Shown piece by piece: positions 53,022-61,747 of a DNA stretch of 64,000 nucleotides. The DNA lies in the NCBI GenBank assembly GCA_964501535.1, contig CAZCSV010000001.1:496001-560000 (forward strand), read 5' to 3'. The position numbers were made by a program, and so were the translations under genes. Each line of letters opens with the position of its first letter. Positions within the stretch are counted from its first letter, which is position 1. The stretch comes from FEN-1279 sp964501535 (GTDB taxonomy: Bacteria > Bacteroidota > Ignavibacteria > Tepidaquicellales > Tepidaquicellaceae). The notes below the pieces were generated by a model, which saw nothing but the letters and a program-made list of their open reading frames with translations, made no database searches and was not told where the DNA came from.

Positions 53022-54398
53022 TTACATCCCAAATTCATTAAAAAGTATCTGCTTCATTAACTGCTTTGATACTTGCAAATCGCTGTTCAGATAATATATC
53101 GGCATCGTGAAAAACACAACGCTCGGATTATTTATCGGACTCTTTATCGCCACGTTGAAAAATATGTTGCACGTCGGCGGAACTGGCCTGTAAGGAGGAA
53201 GCTGATATAATACCTTGCTGTTCCCCGATGTGTAAATACCACGCGTCGTGGCTATCGTGTAGCTTAACTTTAACTGCGGATAAGATTCATCAAGAGAAAT
53301 CACCGTATCTATCGGTAAATTTATGCTCTGATAGCACGTGGTAATACTGTCTATCGGTGCAAAATTTATTGAAAAGCTCTGTATGTTATCGGGAAATCCG
53401 CTTGCCCATAAAATCTTACCGCCGGCTACCGAAAAATACGGAAGCGAACTTCTTGCCAGAGAAAAATTCGGGTCGTTGGATGTGTTTGTGCCACCCTTGT
53501 TGCCGCTCCATATTACCACCTTAAATAATTTCAGCGTCTCGATAAACATAGGATTTACAATTTTCGGGATGAACTTCCCGTTGTTTGATTTTATGTCAAG
53601 TATATCATATTTAACCGTATCCATCGCGTTTAGAAAATAACTCTCTAAATTTCCTGGCTCACCGATGGTCAGAGGCATATCCTTTATCAGTAAAACTCTC
53701 CCGGTTACTGCCCTTATATAAAAATATTTCGCGGTGTCTGTCGGCATTCTGACTATATTGCTGAACGAACCCGCATTATCCTGCGCCTTCATGTATATGC
53801 AGTGATTTCCGGCGGTAAGTCCGCTGTCCTTTGTCAGCGTCATTAAATTTAAATTGCCGGGTATCCTCTTGAAATTATTCGTATCGTTCAGAGAGTACCA
53901 GTAATATTTTATCGTTTCATTACCGTCTATATCCGTGCCTGTCCACATTACCGAAGCAATCGGAAATATCGTGTCGGGTAATTCAGTCCCAGCATTGAAA
54001 ACCATGGAAGGTGGCGTGTTAATTAAAGGGTATAGTGTCGATGCAGGTGACGGGTCATCCACGCCCTGTTCATCAACTGCGGAAACCCAGAATTTTATTA
54101 CCGTATCCTGCGAGCTTATCTGAATGATAAATGTACTGTCGTTTTTTGTCGTATATGTCCAGCTTAAAGAATCGAATGAAATTCTGAACCCTACTACAAA
54201 TCCGTTCGGACTGTCACCCCACCACGAAACCTTCTTTATTGTTGAGCCTGGCGCTATCGTATCTCCCGGCATCGAAAAAACAGTTAAATATGTCTCGGGC
54301 GGCAGATGTGTATCGGGTCCTGTCGCCGGGTCACTGCAGGAACTTAATATTGCAAAACTGAAAATTAAAAATACTAAAGCGTAAAAATATTTAATCAT
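53022..54398 (-). CDS. Uncharacterised lipoprotein with Ig/fibronectin-like domains
   Basis: The 458-residue protein has a lipobox (L-S-S-C near residues 18-21). Residues about 35-125 and 130-225 are two beta-sandwich-like domains, with W-x-G-x-D-x-D-G-N-E in the second, similar to fibronectin or Ig folds. The C-terminal half (about 230-458) begins with V-L-L-I-K-D and carries alternating strand/helix blocks with V-V-I-W-S-G-N-K-G-G, like a Rossmann/flavodoxin or GATase-like fold. That last reading is tentative. It precedes the TonB receptor gene in the surface block and may be its surface partner. Confidence 0.7.
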   Translation of the reverse strand: MIKYFYALVFLIFSFAILSSCSDPATGPDTHLPPETYLTVFSMPGDTIAPGSTIKKVSWWGDSPNGFVVGFRISFDSLSWTYTTKNDSTFIIQISSQDTVIKFWVSAVDEQGVDDPSPASTLYPLINTPPSMVFNAGTELPDTIFPIASVMWTGTDIDGNETIKYYWYSLNDTNNFKRIPGNLNLMTLTKDSGLTAGNHCIYMKAQDNAGSFSNIVRMPTDTAKYFYIRAVTGRVLLIKDMPLTIGEPGNLESYFLNAMDTVKYDILDIKSNNGKFIPKIVNPMFIETLKLFKVVIWSGNKGGTNTSNDPNFSLARSSLPYFSVAGGKILWASGFPDNIQSFSINFAPIDSITTCYQSINLPIDTVISLDESYPQLKLSYTIATTRGIYTSGNSKVLYQLPPYRPVPPTCNIFFNVAIKSPINNPSVVFFTMPIYYLNSDLQVSKQLMKQILFNEFGM

Positions 54399-54451
54399 AT
54401 AAAATGATTTTATTAAACTGTTCTAAAACATATTTATAATTAATTTTTACC

Positions 54452-54489
54452 GCAAAGCACGCAAAGGAATTTTCCCTTGCGCTCTTTGC
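54452..54489. repeat. Imperfect palindromic hairpin element
   Basis: Left arm 54452-54467 and right arm 54474-54489 pair over 13 of 16 positions (G-C-rich ends, two internal mismatched patches) around a 6-base loop. It lies between the T9SS gene stop and the lipoprotein start and looks like an interspersed palindromic repeat or terminator. Confidence 0.6.
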
Positions 54490-54510
54490 TTTTTATACTC
54501 TTGCCTTATA

Positions 54511-54540
54511 ACTTTACAAACTTGATGAACTTTATATACT
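54511..54540. repeat. Short repeat also found at 18351-18377
   Basis: ACTTTACAAACTTGATGAAC followed by TTTATATACT. It matches 18351-18377 with one substitution and a two-base insertion. It abuts the stop codon of the T9SS-exported gene. Confidence 0.6.
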
Positions 54541-56803
54541 ATTTAACCAGCAGCATCTTCTTCGTGTCCGCAAAACTCGTTCCGTCTCTTCCCTCCGCAG
54601 TCATGCGTATGAAGTATACTCCGCTCGCCAGCTCACTGCCGTTGAAATCAATCAGATATGTTCCTGCGTTCATATTCTCGTTTACCAACTGCCTTATCTG
54701 CCTTCCCAAAATATCATATACCTTTATCGTAACTTTGGAATATGCCGGTATTGAATAACTGATTCTCGTTACCGGGTTAAACGGATTCGGATAGTTCTGA
54801 TTTAACTGGTAACTCTTTACGACATTTGTAATATTTTTTACTCCTACCGGTTTCCACGTCCCGAAATCCGCATTTGTCCTCGGACAGATTTTGTAGTTTG
54901 TGTATGCGTAATAAAGTATCCCCTGTATTGATGTTATGGAATCGTTCTTGGTCAGAAGATTTTTACCCGTTAACACACCATCCCAGAAATTTGTATAAGT
55001 TGTTTTACATCCGGGTAGCATTATTCTTGTCGAAACACCAGTATAATCATAAGCTAAAAACTCTCCGAAATTTCTTCTAAATACCGTATCCTGCAACGGC
55101 TCATGAGTCGTACACGCAGTTCCCCTCGCCGCATTTATACAGGAAATTACTATCGGTGTGTTAATCTTCACTAGAACACTTTCCCATTTTTTAATTGTTG
55201 TATCTCCGCCCGATTTATGATTCCCAAGAACCGATGCTGTCAGAATTTCAGGAGCAGGCAAAGGATTCCCTGAAGAAATTATGTTTACGTCATTAACGCT
55301 CGCTACTGCAATCGTGTTTACTCCGAATGAATAAGTCACTATTCCCCTTACTCTCACACGTTGCCCCTTCTGAATTCCGTCCGTCGGTGTTCCGGTTATC
55401 CAGATTCCGCTGAATGGCCCGGTTCCATTCTGTATTATTACCCTTCGAGGTGAAGTAACGGGTCCACCGGGACACGATGTACAGCTGTATTCATAAAAAT
55501 CCGTCGTATCAGCTGTTACTATTCCTTCTATCCCTCTCACAAACGCATTCTCGTAACCGGAACGTCCGCCGTTGTTCGGACAATATTGAACTTCCTGTAT
55601 CGAAAGCGAATCGCTTGCTTTTACTACATAAAATAACTTCGACCTTGATGTATCCGCCGGAAGCAAAGTCGTCATTCCTACACTGTTGGTCGCTTTCATA
55701 AAATATTCGATAAGTGTATTTAATGGATAAGGCGGTATCTTCCCCGCATATAAATTTCCCGTAACTAAAGACATATTCTTTATATTGAATGGACCTCCGT
55801 TGACTCTCCATAAAACGCTCACATTCGTTATTGGAGACGGACTCGTTACGTTCACTGAAACAGTGACACTGTCCGCAGGTGTCGGTACACCCGGTGATTT
55901 AGTCGGTCCTGACATCGATGGAGGAACCAGACCGAGACTCAAATCATTCGGATAAATTGGAACAATAGCATACGGAAGAGCAGTCCCGAAAGCCCCCTCG
56001 TTATTCGCATTTATTATTACACCTCTTATGTAATTCACGAATGTTCCTGTCGCCGGATGGGTCCACTGGCGCAATGTATCTGTAGGACTTGTGGAAAAGA
56101 AATTCGAGAAATCTCTCATGTACAATTTGTTTCCGTTCGAATCCACAACGCTCCACGGTTGCCTGTTAGACAATCCCGTCCCTACAAATACATTTCTTAT
56201 TTCCACATACATACCTTCATACTTTTCTCCCGTTACAAAATTTATTGTTCCGCCATTCGGATAATCTCCCGTTCCGAATTCGGTAATATATACAAGCTTA
56301 GGCGTCGGTCTGCTTCCGCTTGTAGAAATAAAATTTACAGGACCCGAATTTGTATCTATCTGAACTTGTGTTAACCATCCCGACCCGCTTACCGGAAAAT
56401 TCGTCCCCCCGTACTCCTGAACCTGTCCGTTTAAACTTATTACCCACCCGGAATCCGCATTCTCGATGAAAACTGCTGTATACCTTGACGCCTGCCTCAC
56501 AACCATACCTCCCCATAATGCATTTGATGTATCCTGCATGTAACATACCCAGCTGTTTGAACCCCTTAATAACGCCCTCGGTATACCGTTTATGGTCACT
56601 CTCGGCGGTGCTACAATTCTTCCCGCAATCGTTACAGAATCATTCATATAATCCGATTTGTCTTTTCCTACTAATAAAGAATCCTGTGACTTATATTGTA
56701 TTTGCATAAATGTTCTTACATGCCATGACATTACTTCAGCAAATACTACATAAGAAATGAATCCCGCTAAAAGCAAAACAGGTAAATATTTTAATTTTCT
56801 CAT
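54539..56803 (-). CDS. T9SS-secreted protein with OB-fold-like domains
   Basis: The 754-residue protein has an N-terminal export segment (about 8-24). It contains several beta-rich regions; one at about 405-530 has the OB-fold rhythm V-R-G-I-E-G-I-V-T-A-D ... G-Q-R-V-R-V-R-G-I-V. That resembles the OB-fold modules of secreted nucleases of the YhcR/ExeM type, but no catalytic domain is present. The C-terminus is a T9SS type A sorting domain with N-P-F-N-P-V-T-R near residue 675 and Y-D-I-L-G-R-Q-I. A binding or scaffold role at the surface is plausible. A gap of 140 bases with two repeat elements separates it from the lipoprotein downstream. Confidence 0.8.
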   Translation of the reverse strand: MRKLKYLPVLLLAGFISYVVFAEVMSWHVRTFMQIQYKSQDSLLVGKDKSDYMNDSVTIAGRIVAPPRVTINGIPRALLRGSNSWVCYMQDTSNALWGGMVVRQASRYTAVFIENADSGWVISLNGQVQEYGGTNFPVSGSGWLTQVQIDTNSGPVNFISTSGSRPTPKLVYITEFGTGDYPNGGTINFVTGEKYEGMYVEIRNVFVGTGLSNRQPWSVVDSNGNKLYMRDFSNFFSTSPTDTLRQWTHPATGTFVNYIRGVIINANNEGAFGTALPYAIVPIYPNDLSLGLVPPSMSGPTKSPGVPTPADSVTVSVNVTSPSPITNVSVLWRVNGGPFNIKNMSLVTGNLYAGKIPPYPLNTLIEYFMKATNSVGMTTLLPADTSRSKLFYVVKASDSLSIQEVQYCPNNGGRSGYENAFVRGIEGIVTADTTDFYEYSCTSCPGGPVTSPRRVIIQNGTGPFSGIWITGTPTDGIQKGQRVRVRGIVTYSFGVNTIAVASVNDVNIISSGNPLPAPEILTASVLGNHKSGGDTTIKKWESVLVKINTPIVISCINAARGTACTTHEPLQDTVFRRNFGEFLAYDYTGVSTRIMLPGCKTTYTNFWDGVLTGKNLLTKNDSITSIQGILYYAYTNYKICPRTNADFGTWKPVGVKNITNVVKSYQLNQNYPNPFNPVTRISYSIPAYSKVTIKVYDILGRQIRQLVNENMNAGTYLIDFNGSELASGVYFIRMTAEGRDGTSFADTKKMLLVK

Positions 56804-56832
56804 GTTAATATTTTATTTAGATTTTTTAAAAT

Positions 56833-58905
56833 TTATTTTACAATTAAAAACTTTCCTTTTTTTATCTCTCCCGTATTGTCATCCTTTACCGTAAAAAGAT
56901 ATAGCCCCGTCGCCACCGCCTGATTTTCCTTCGATATTAAATCCCATGCATGCTCTCCTCCTGAAAATTTCTGGGTTCCGTCCGTAAATGTCTTGAACCA
57001 CTCTATATCCATTCCGTTATATGTAGTTGCATCGTGCGATAATACTTTTACCAAATCTCCCGCCAGAGTCCAGATTGATATCTGACATTTCGACGGTAAA
57101 TTATAAAAATATATTTTCCTCAATACTTCCTTCTTTGTTCCAGTGCCGTCCCAAATCGCACTACCGTAATACGGATTCGGATATACCCCTATCTCCCTGT
57201 CGGAATTGTTGTCAACCGGTAATGTCCCGACAATCAGCCTCTTTACGTTATATAAAATACTGCTCTCAAGAGATTCAACCCCCTGCGACGGGTCACCCTT
57301 ATCATAAGATGTCACCGAATATACATACTGAAATCCGTTTAACTGATTCGGAAACTCGAACCTGTACCAGTACTTGTTCGTATCCCCCTGAAATAACTTT
57401 GGATTCGTATCGCTGTACTTAATGAACTTGAATCCTGTATTGTTACCGTATGCATTGCAGCAGGAATCGAAATCTCCTATCAGTTTCAACTCTGTCGTTA
57501 AATCAGACCCTAACGTTTTTTCAAATCCGGGATTCGTCCTGTATATCTTGTATCCTTCGAAATCCTTTTTTCCCGATACGGGGTCAACCGAATGCTCCGC
57601 ATTATTCGTCCACCATACCGTTACTTTCTTGTTTTCTATCTCCGTTCTCGTTATCGGAATGTCGGGAGGCGACGGTAATTTGTAACCGTTATCGAATGCT
57701 CTCTGAGCCCATGCTGCATTGCTGTAAAGATTCTTCTTCTGCAACTCCGTATCGTTGCTTGCAGGGTCAGTTCCGTATTTCTTTGCGCATACTACAGCAA
57801 AAACTATATTCAGCGTGTCCAACTGATACCTTAATGAAAAAGGCGTTCCGTCCGGCTTCTTGAAAGGTCCGTATGATAATAATGACACACGGTTTCCGGG
57901 AGTTTTACTCAGATATGCTATTCTCGTGGAGTCAATTACTATACCTGTCGTTAAAAATCCTTTTAACTTTGAATATCTTTCCTGATCTGTCGTTGGTGAA
58001 AAATATGCCGGGTCACCCGATGCACTCTTGAAACCCCATATCGTGAACCTCGATTTTAATGTATCCTGCATATACCTCGGACTTACCCCGAGCAGTTTTA
58101 CCGATACATAATTATCCGTGAAACCTACATCACCGCTATGGTCGTATGCATATTCCAGTCTCATGGAATCTACATAACCGTTCGCTCCTTTACTAAAAAA
58201 TGAAGTTCCCGGATTGCATCCGGGAGTTACGTTAATATTCCTTACTACCATGTCCTTCCACATTCCTACGTATAAACTGTCTATCGGACTGTTATCACCG
58301 TTGTACCCGATATTCACTATCTTATAATTGAATATTACAAAATAATTTGCAAAATTCAGATTGTATGCGTATGATTCAAGCAGTACCTTAACTCCCATTG
58401 GTGTGTGATTCTGTATACCGGTAGTTAACGTGTCGAAAAATTCGCAAATGAAATCCTGATGTGATATCGCATTCGGATTGTAATATGGAGAATTTATCAG
58501 GGAAGACCTCTCGGTAATTATCGAGCCGGGACCATTCGTATATTCAAATCCTTCCTGCTTGTTGGCATTCGATACGTCTATCGCACCGGTCGTTACATGT
58601 ATCTGTCCGTTCTTTATTCCGCCTATCCATAAACCACCCAACCAGAAATTTTCTATCCCGGAGTTTATCGGAAACATTCCCGATGGCTGTGAGCCGCAAT
58701 AACCCTTGCCTATCGTTCCGTAATTCGTTATCGTTAATGCAAAATTCCCGACATTCGTGTACTTTGTATTTATATCATCCTGTATATCGAAAGGTTTTGT
58801 GTATACATTAGACTCGTAAAAACATAAAATAAAAAATACTGATGTAAAAATTACCGCAAAGAACCCTATCGTCCTTATTAGTAAAGGATTTAATTTTTTC
58901 TCCAT
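56833..58905 (-). CDS. Secreted surface protein with a type IX-like C-terminal domain
   Basis: The 690-residue protein has an export segment near the N-terminus (about 11-30). The large beta-rich body has no catalytic motif I can identify. A fibronectin-like region at about 395-520 includes V-T-V-W-W-T-N-N-A-E. The last 100 residues have V-Y-P-N-P-Y-Y-G, I-S-I-W-T-L-A-G-D-L-V and end K-G-K-F-L-I-V-K, a variant of the T9SS sorting-domain layout that differs from the canonical type A seen in its neighbours. It is the first gene of the 17.8-kb minus-strand block and has 182 AT-rich bases before it, shared with the divergent ftsX gene. Confidence 0.75.
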   Translation of the reverse strand: MEKKLNPLLIRTIGFFAVIFTSVFFILCFYESNVYTKPFDIQDDINTKYTNVGNFALTITNYGTIGKGYCGSQPSGMFPINSGIENFWLGGLWIGGIKNGQIHVTTGAIDVSNANKQEGFEYTNGPGSIITERSSLINSPYYNPNAISHQDFICEFFDTLTTGIQNHTPMGVKVLLESYAYNLNFANYFVIFNYKIVNIGYNGDNSPIDSLYVGMWKDMVVRNINVTPGCNPGTSFFSKGANGYVDSMRLEYAYDHSGDVGFTDNYVSVKLLGVSPRYMQDTLKSRFTIWGFKSASGDPAYFSPTTDQERYSKLKGFLTTGIVIDSTRIAYLSKTPGNRVSLLSYGPFKKPDGTPFSLRYQLDTLNIVFAVVCAKKYGTDPASNDTELQKKNLYSNAAWAQRAFDNGYKLPSPPDIPITRTEIENKKVTVWWTNNAEHSVDPVSGKKDFEGYKIYRTNPGFEKTLGSDLTTELKLIGDFDSCCNAYGNNTGFKFIKYSDTNPKLFQGDTNKYWYRFEFPNQLNGFQYVYSVTSYDKGDPSQGVESLESSILYNVKRLIVGTLPVDNNSDREIGVYPNPYYGSAIWDGTGTKKEVLRKIYFYNLPSKCQISIWTLAGDLVKVLSHDATTYNGMDIEWFKTFTDGTQKFSGGEHAWDLISKENQAVATGLYLFTVKDDNTGEIKKGKFLIVK

Positions 58906-59087
58906 ATAAGCTCTCTCATGTTTTTTGGATTCCTAATTTAAATTTATTTTTACTTAATTTCTACGCCTTATTTTTTCTGATTTGTGATAATTATTTTAAA
59001 ATATTAATTAATATAATTTTTGTTTATTTTATATATTAAGATTCAAATTTTATCTTTTATACAGCAAATTAACGTGGATTATTAAAC

Positions 59088-59963
59088 TTGAAATTCAGGT
59101 ACTTACTTAAAGAATCTCTGAGGGGTTTTAATTCGGCAAAGCTGTCAACTGTAGCTTCCGTGATTACCATATCCCTGTCGCTAATCCTGATTGCCCTTTA
59201 TTTTACACTTTCGTTTAATTCTAATAAATTAATTAAATCGATAAAAGATAAAGTCGAAATTGAAGTCTTTATCGACGATAACTTATCTCAGGATGAAATT
59301 AATACCATCAAGGAAAAAATCAGAACGGTAGGCGGAATCAAACAAATTACATTTGTTTCCAAAGAGGAAGCGTCTAAAATATTTGAAAAGGAATACGGAA
59401 AGGAAATGCTCGAACTCTTCGAATCCAATCCCCTTCCTGCTTCCTTTAAAATCAGTCTTTACGATGAATATAAATCGCTCGACAGGATTAATAAAATCAA
59501 AAACCAGCTTTCATCAGTTCAGAATATTAACGATATCGTATTCCCTGAAAAAAATCTGGAACTGATTGAAAAAAATACGTCCGGCTTTCTGTATATTAAT
59601 CTCGTTATATTAATCATAATTACACTTTCATCCGTATTCCTCGTATCCAATACCATCAGGCTTGTGATATCATCACGAAGAAAAATTATAAATACTTTCA
59701 AACTCCTCGGCGCTACTAACTCTTTTATTATGACCCCGTTTATAATCGAGGGATTTCTGCAGGGCCTGTTCGGAGGCGTTTTCGCTTCGGTAATTTTATA
59801 CATACTTCTTATCGTGTATAGTTCGAGATTCAATCAAAATGAAATTAAACTCGATTTTTTCGGCTTCGAATACCTCGGCTATCTGATATTAGTCGGTATT
59901 GTGCTTGGAATTCTCGGAAGCATTTTTTCTGTTAAAAGATTTTTAAAAGTACATATAAACTAA
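59088..59963 (+). CDS. ftsX: Cell division permease-like protein FtsX
   Basis: The 291-residue membrane protein has the FtsX layout: a first transmembrane helix (about 20-42), an extracytoplasmic domain with V-E-I-E-V-F-I-D near residue 58, and three C-terminal helices (about 170-192, 215-240, 260-282). The segment T-F-K-L-L-G-A-T-N-S-F-I near residue 203 is characteristic. FtsX works with the ATPase FtsE to activate peptidoglycan hydrolases at division. ftsE is not in the window. The start is TTG at 59088-59090, since it gives the expected K-F-R-Y-L-L-K-E-S-L-R N-terminus. It is 5 bases from bcp. Confidence 0.88.
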   Translation: MKFRYLLKESLRGFNSAKLSTVASVITISLSLILIALYFTLSFNSNKLIKSIKDKVEIEVFIDDNLSQDEINTIKEKIRTVGGIKQITFVSKEEASKIFEKEYGKEMLELFESNPLPASFKISLYDEYKSLDRINKIKNQLSSVQNINDIVFPEKNLELIEKNTSGFLYINLVILIIITLSSVFLVSNTIRLVISSRRKIINTFKLLGATNSFIMTPFIIEGFLQGLFGGVFASVILYILLIVYSSRFNQNEIKLDFFGFEYLGYLILVGIVLGILGSIFSVKRFLKVHIN

Positions 59964-59968
59964 ATACT

Positions 59969-60421
59969 ATGCTGAAAATTGGAGATAAAGCCCCTGACTT
60001 TAAACTAAACGCAGATAACGGGAAAACATATTCATTAAAGGATTTCAAAGGTAAAAAAATCGTATTGTATTTCTACCCTAAGGATATGACATCGGGATGT
60101 ACCGCCGAAGCCTGCGGCTTCAGGGATAATATTAAACTCTTTCAAAGGGAAAATTCCGTAGTAATCGGCGTTAGCAAGGATAATGTCGAATCACATAAAA
60201 AATTTAAGACGAAATATGAATTGCCCTTTGCACTGCTGTCAGATGAAAATGCAGAAATGCTGAAGTCTTATGATGTCTGGAAAGAAAAAAGTATGTATGG
60301 AAGAAAATATATGGGAATCGAAAGAACCACTTACGTTATCGATGAAAAAGGATTTATAAAAGATATTTTTAATAAAGTCAAAGTAAAAGGTCATATTGAG
60401 GAAATTCTTAAAAAATTATAG
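59969..60421 (+). CDS. bcp: Thiol peroxidase of the BCP/PrxQ type
   Basis: The 150-residue peroxiredoxin has the PrxQ pattern, with peroxidatic Cys44 in T-S-G-C-T and resolving Cys49 five residues later (T-A-E-A-C-G-F). Both cysteines are needed for the atypical 2-Cys cycle that reduces hydrogen peroxide and organic hydroperoxides with thioredoxin. G-V-S-K-D lies near residue 70, and the full thioredoxin fold is present. It is cytoplasmic. The gene is in a tight ftsX-bcp-GNAT run (gaps of 5 and 3 bases). Confidence 0.95.
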   Translation: MLKIGDKAPDFKLNADNGKTYSLKDFKGKKIVLYFYPKDMTSGCTAEACGFRDNIKLFQRENSVVIGVSKDNVESHKKFKTKYELPFALLSDENAEMLKSYDVWKEKSMYGRKYMGIERTTYVIDEKGFIKDIFNKVKVKGHIEEILKKL

Positions 60422-60424
60422 TAT

Positions 60425-61567
60425 ATGAGTGAAGTAGTCATTAACAGAGTCACGAATGAAGTTGATAAAATGAAGTTTATCAAATTTCCGTGGAAAATCT
60501 ATAAAAATTATCCGAACTGGGTTCCACCGCTGATATTCGATGTCAAAAATAATCTCGATTCACGGAAAAATCCTTTTTTCAAGCACTCCAAAATGGAACT
60601 CTGGCTTGCATATAGAGGAAACGAAGTAGTTGGGAGAATCGCCGCAATTGCAAATTATAATCATAATAAATTTCATAATGATAAAGTTGGATTCTGGGGT
60701 TATTTTGAATGTATAAATGATAAAGAAGTTTCAAGAACTCTGTTCGATACCGCTAAAGAGTTTTTACTTTCACAAGGACTCGATACTATGCGTGGACCAA
60801 TTAATTTATCAACGAATGATGAAATTGGTTTGCTGATAAATTGTTTCGATAGACCTCCAATGATGTTAATGACTTATAATCCGGAATATTATATTTCATT
60901 GATAGAAGATTACGGATTTACAAAAATAAAAGATTTATACGCATACCTAGTAACTGATAAAATTATTAACGATACTAAAACAATGGATAAACTCGAAAGA
61001 ATTAGCCAGATAGTATTGAAAAGAGAAAAACTTTCTATCAGAAAAATTAATCTGAAGGATTTTGATAACGAGGTCAATATTATTATGGAAATTTATAATA
61101 AAGCATGGCTCAAAAACTGGGGCTTTATTCCAATGACCGATGAGGAATTTCAACACCTTGCCAAAAATTTAAAAGCTGTTGTGGATAGAGATTTCGTTTA
61201 TATAGCTGAGTTCGACGGAAAACCTGTTGCGTTTTCACTCGCAATACCCGATTATAATCAGGTATTCATTAAAATGAACGGAAAACTGTTCCCTTTTGGC
61301 ATTATTAAACTTCTAATAAATAGAAAAAAGATAGACGGGATTAGATTAATTACATTAGGCATCATACACGAGTACCAGAAAAAAGGGACTGAAGCAGTTT
61401 TCATTAGGAATACTATAGAAGAAGGAATCAGAAAAGGAATGAACAAAGCCGAAATTTCATGGATACTAGAAGATAATACTGCCATGGTAGCAACCGCAGA
61501 AAACCTGAATGCGGAAAAATATAAAACGTACAGACTTTACGATAAAAAAATTACGGATAGTAAATAG
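60425..61567 (+). CDS. GNAT-like acyltransferase of the YghO type
   Basis: The 380-residue protein belongs to a group of large GNAT-like proteins. It has an N-terminal segment with W-V-P-P-L near residue 37 and F-x-H-x-x-x-E-L-W-L-A near 55. A first GNAT-like half (about 50-180) has G-R-I-A-A-I near residue 70, and a second half (about 195-370) has F-I-A-E-F-D-G-K-P-V-A-F and I-H-E-Y-Q-K-K-G-T. The acyl donor and substrate are unknown. It ends the ftsX-bcp run and starts 3 bases after the bcp stop. Confidence 0.75.
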   Translation: MSEVVINRVTNEVDKMKFIKFPWKIYKNYPNWVPPLIFDVKNNLDSRKNPFFKHSKMELWLAYRGNEVVGRIAAIANYNHNKFHNDKVGFWGYFECINDKEVSRTLFDTAKEFLLSQGLDTMRGPINLSTNDEIGLLINCFDRPPMMLMTYNPEYYISLIEDYGFTKIKDLYAYLVTDKIINDTKTMDKLERISQIVLKREKLSIRKINLKDFDNEVNIIMEIYNKAWLKNWGFIPMTDEEFQHLAKNLKAVVDRDFVYIAEFDGKPVAFSLAIPDYNQVFIKMNGKLFPFGIIKLLINRKKIDGIRLITLGIIHEYQKKGTEAVFIRNTIEEGIRKGMNKAEISWILEDNTAMVATAENLNAEKYKTYRLYDKKITDSK

Positions 61568-61688
61568 TAATAATTATCTTATATATTAGTTTGTCCTCAC
61601 CCAAAATATGGTGTTAATTTTTATATATACAATGTTAATTTAACAAATACCTTTACTTATTATGCTTTGTATCCGTGAACTTCTTTAT

Positions 61689-61732
61689 ATAACGTTATGT
61701 TATTACTACTAAATCTGAAAAAAATAACATAA
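61689..61732 (+). promoter_or_regulatory. Candidate operator/hairpin before the peroxiredoxin gene
   Basis: ATAACGTTAT at 61689-61698 is a perfect 10-base palindrome. Overlapping it, TTATGTTATT (61695-61704) pairs perfectly with AATAACATAA (61723-61732). Both lie 5-50 bases upstream of the Shine-Dalgarno of the peroxiredoxin gene, where a redox-responsive repressor or RNA structure could act. Confidence 0.4.
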
Positions 61733-61736
61733 ATTA

Positions 61737-61742
61737 TAGGAG
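61737..61742 (+). promoter_or_regulatory. Strong Shine-Dalgarno of the peroxiredoxin gene
   Basis: TAGGAG, five bases before the ATG at 61748. Most genes in this window lack such a site, so this transcript may be translated strongly. Confidence 0.7.
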
Positions 61743-61747
61743 AAAAA

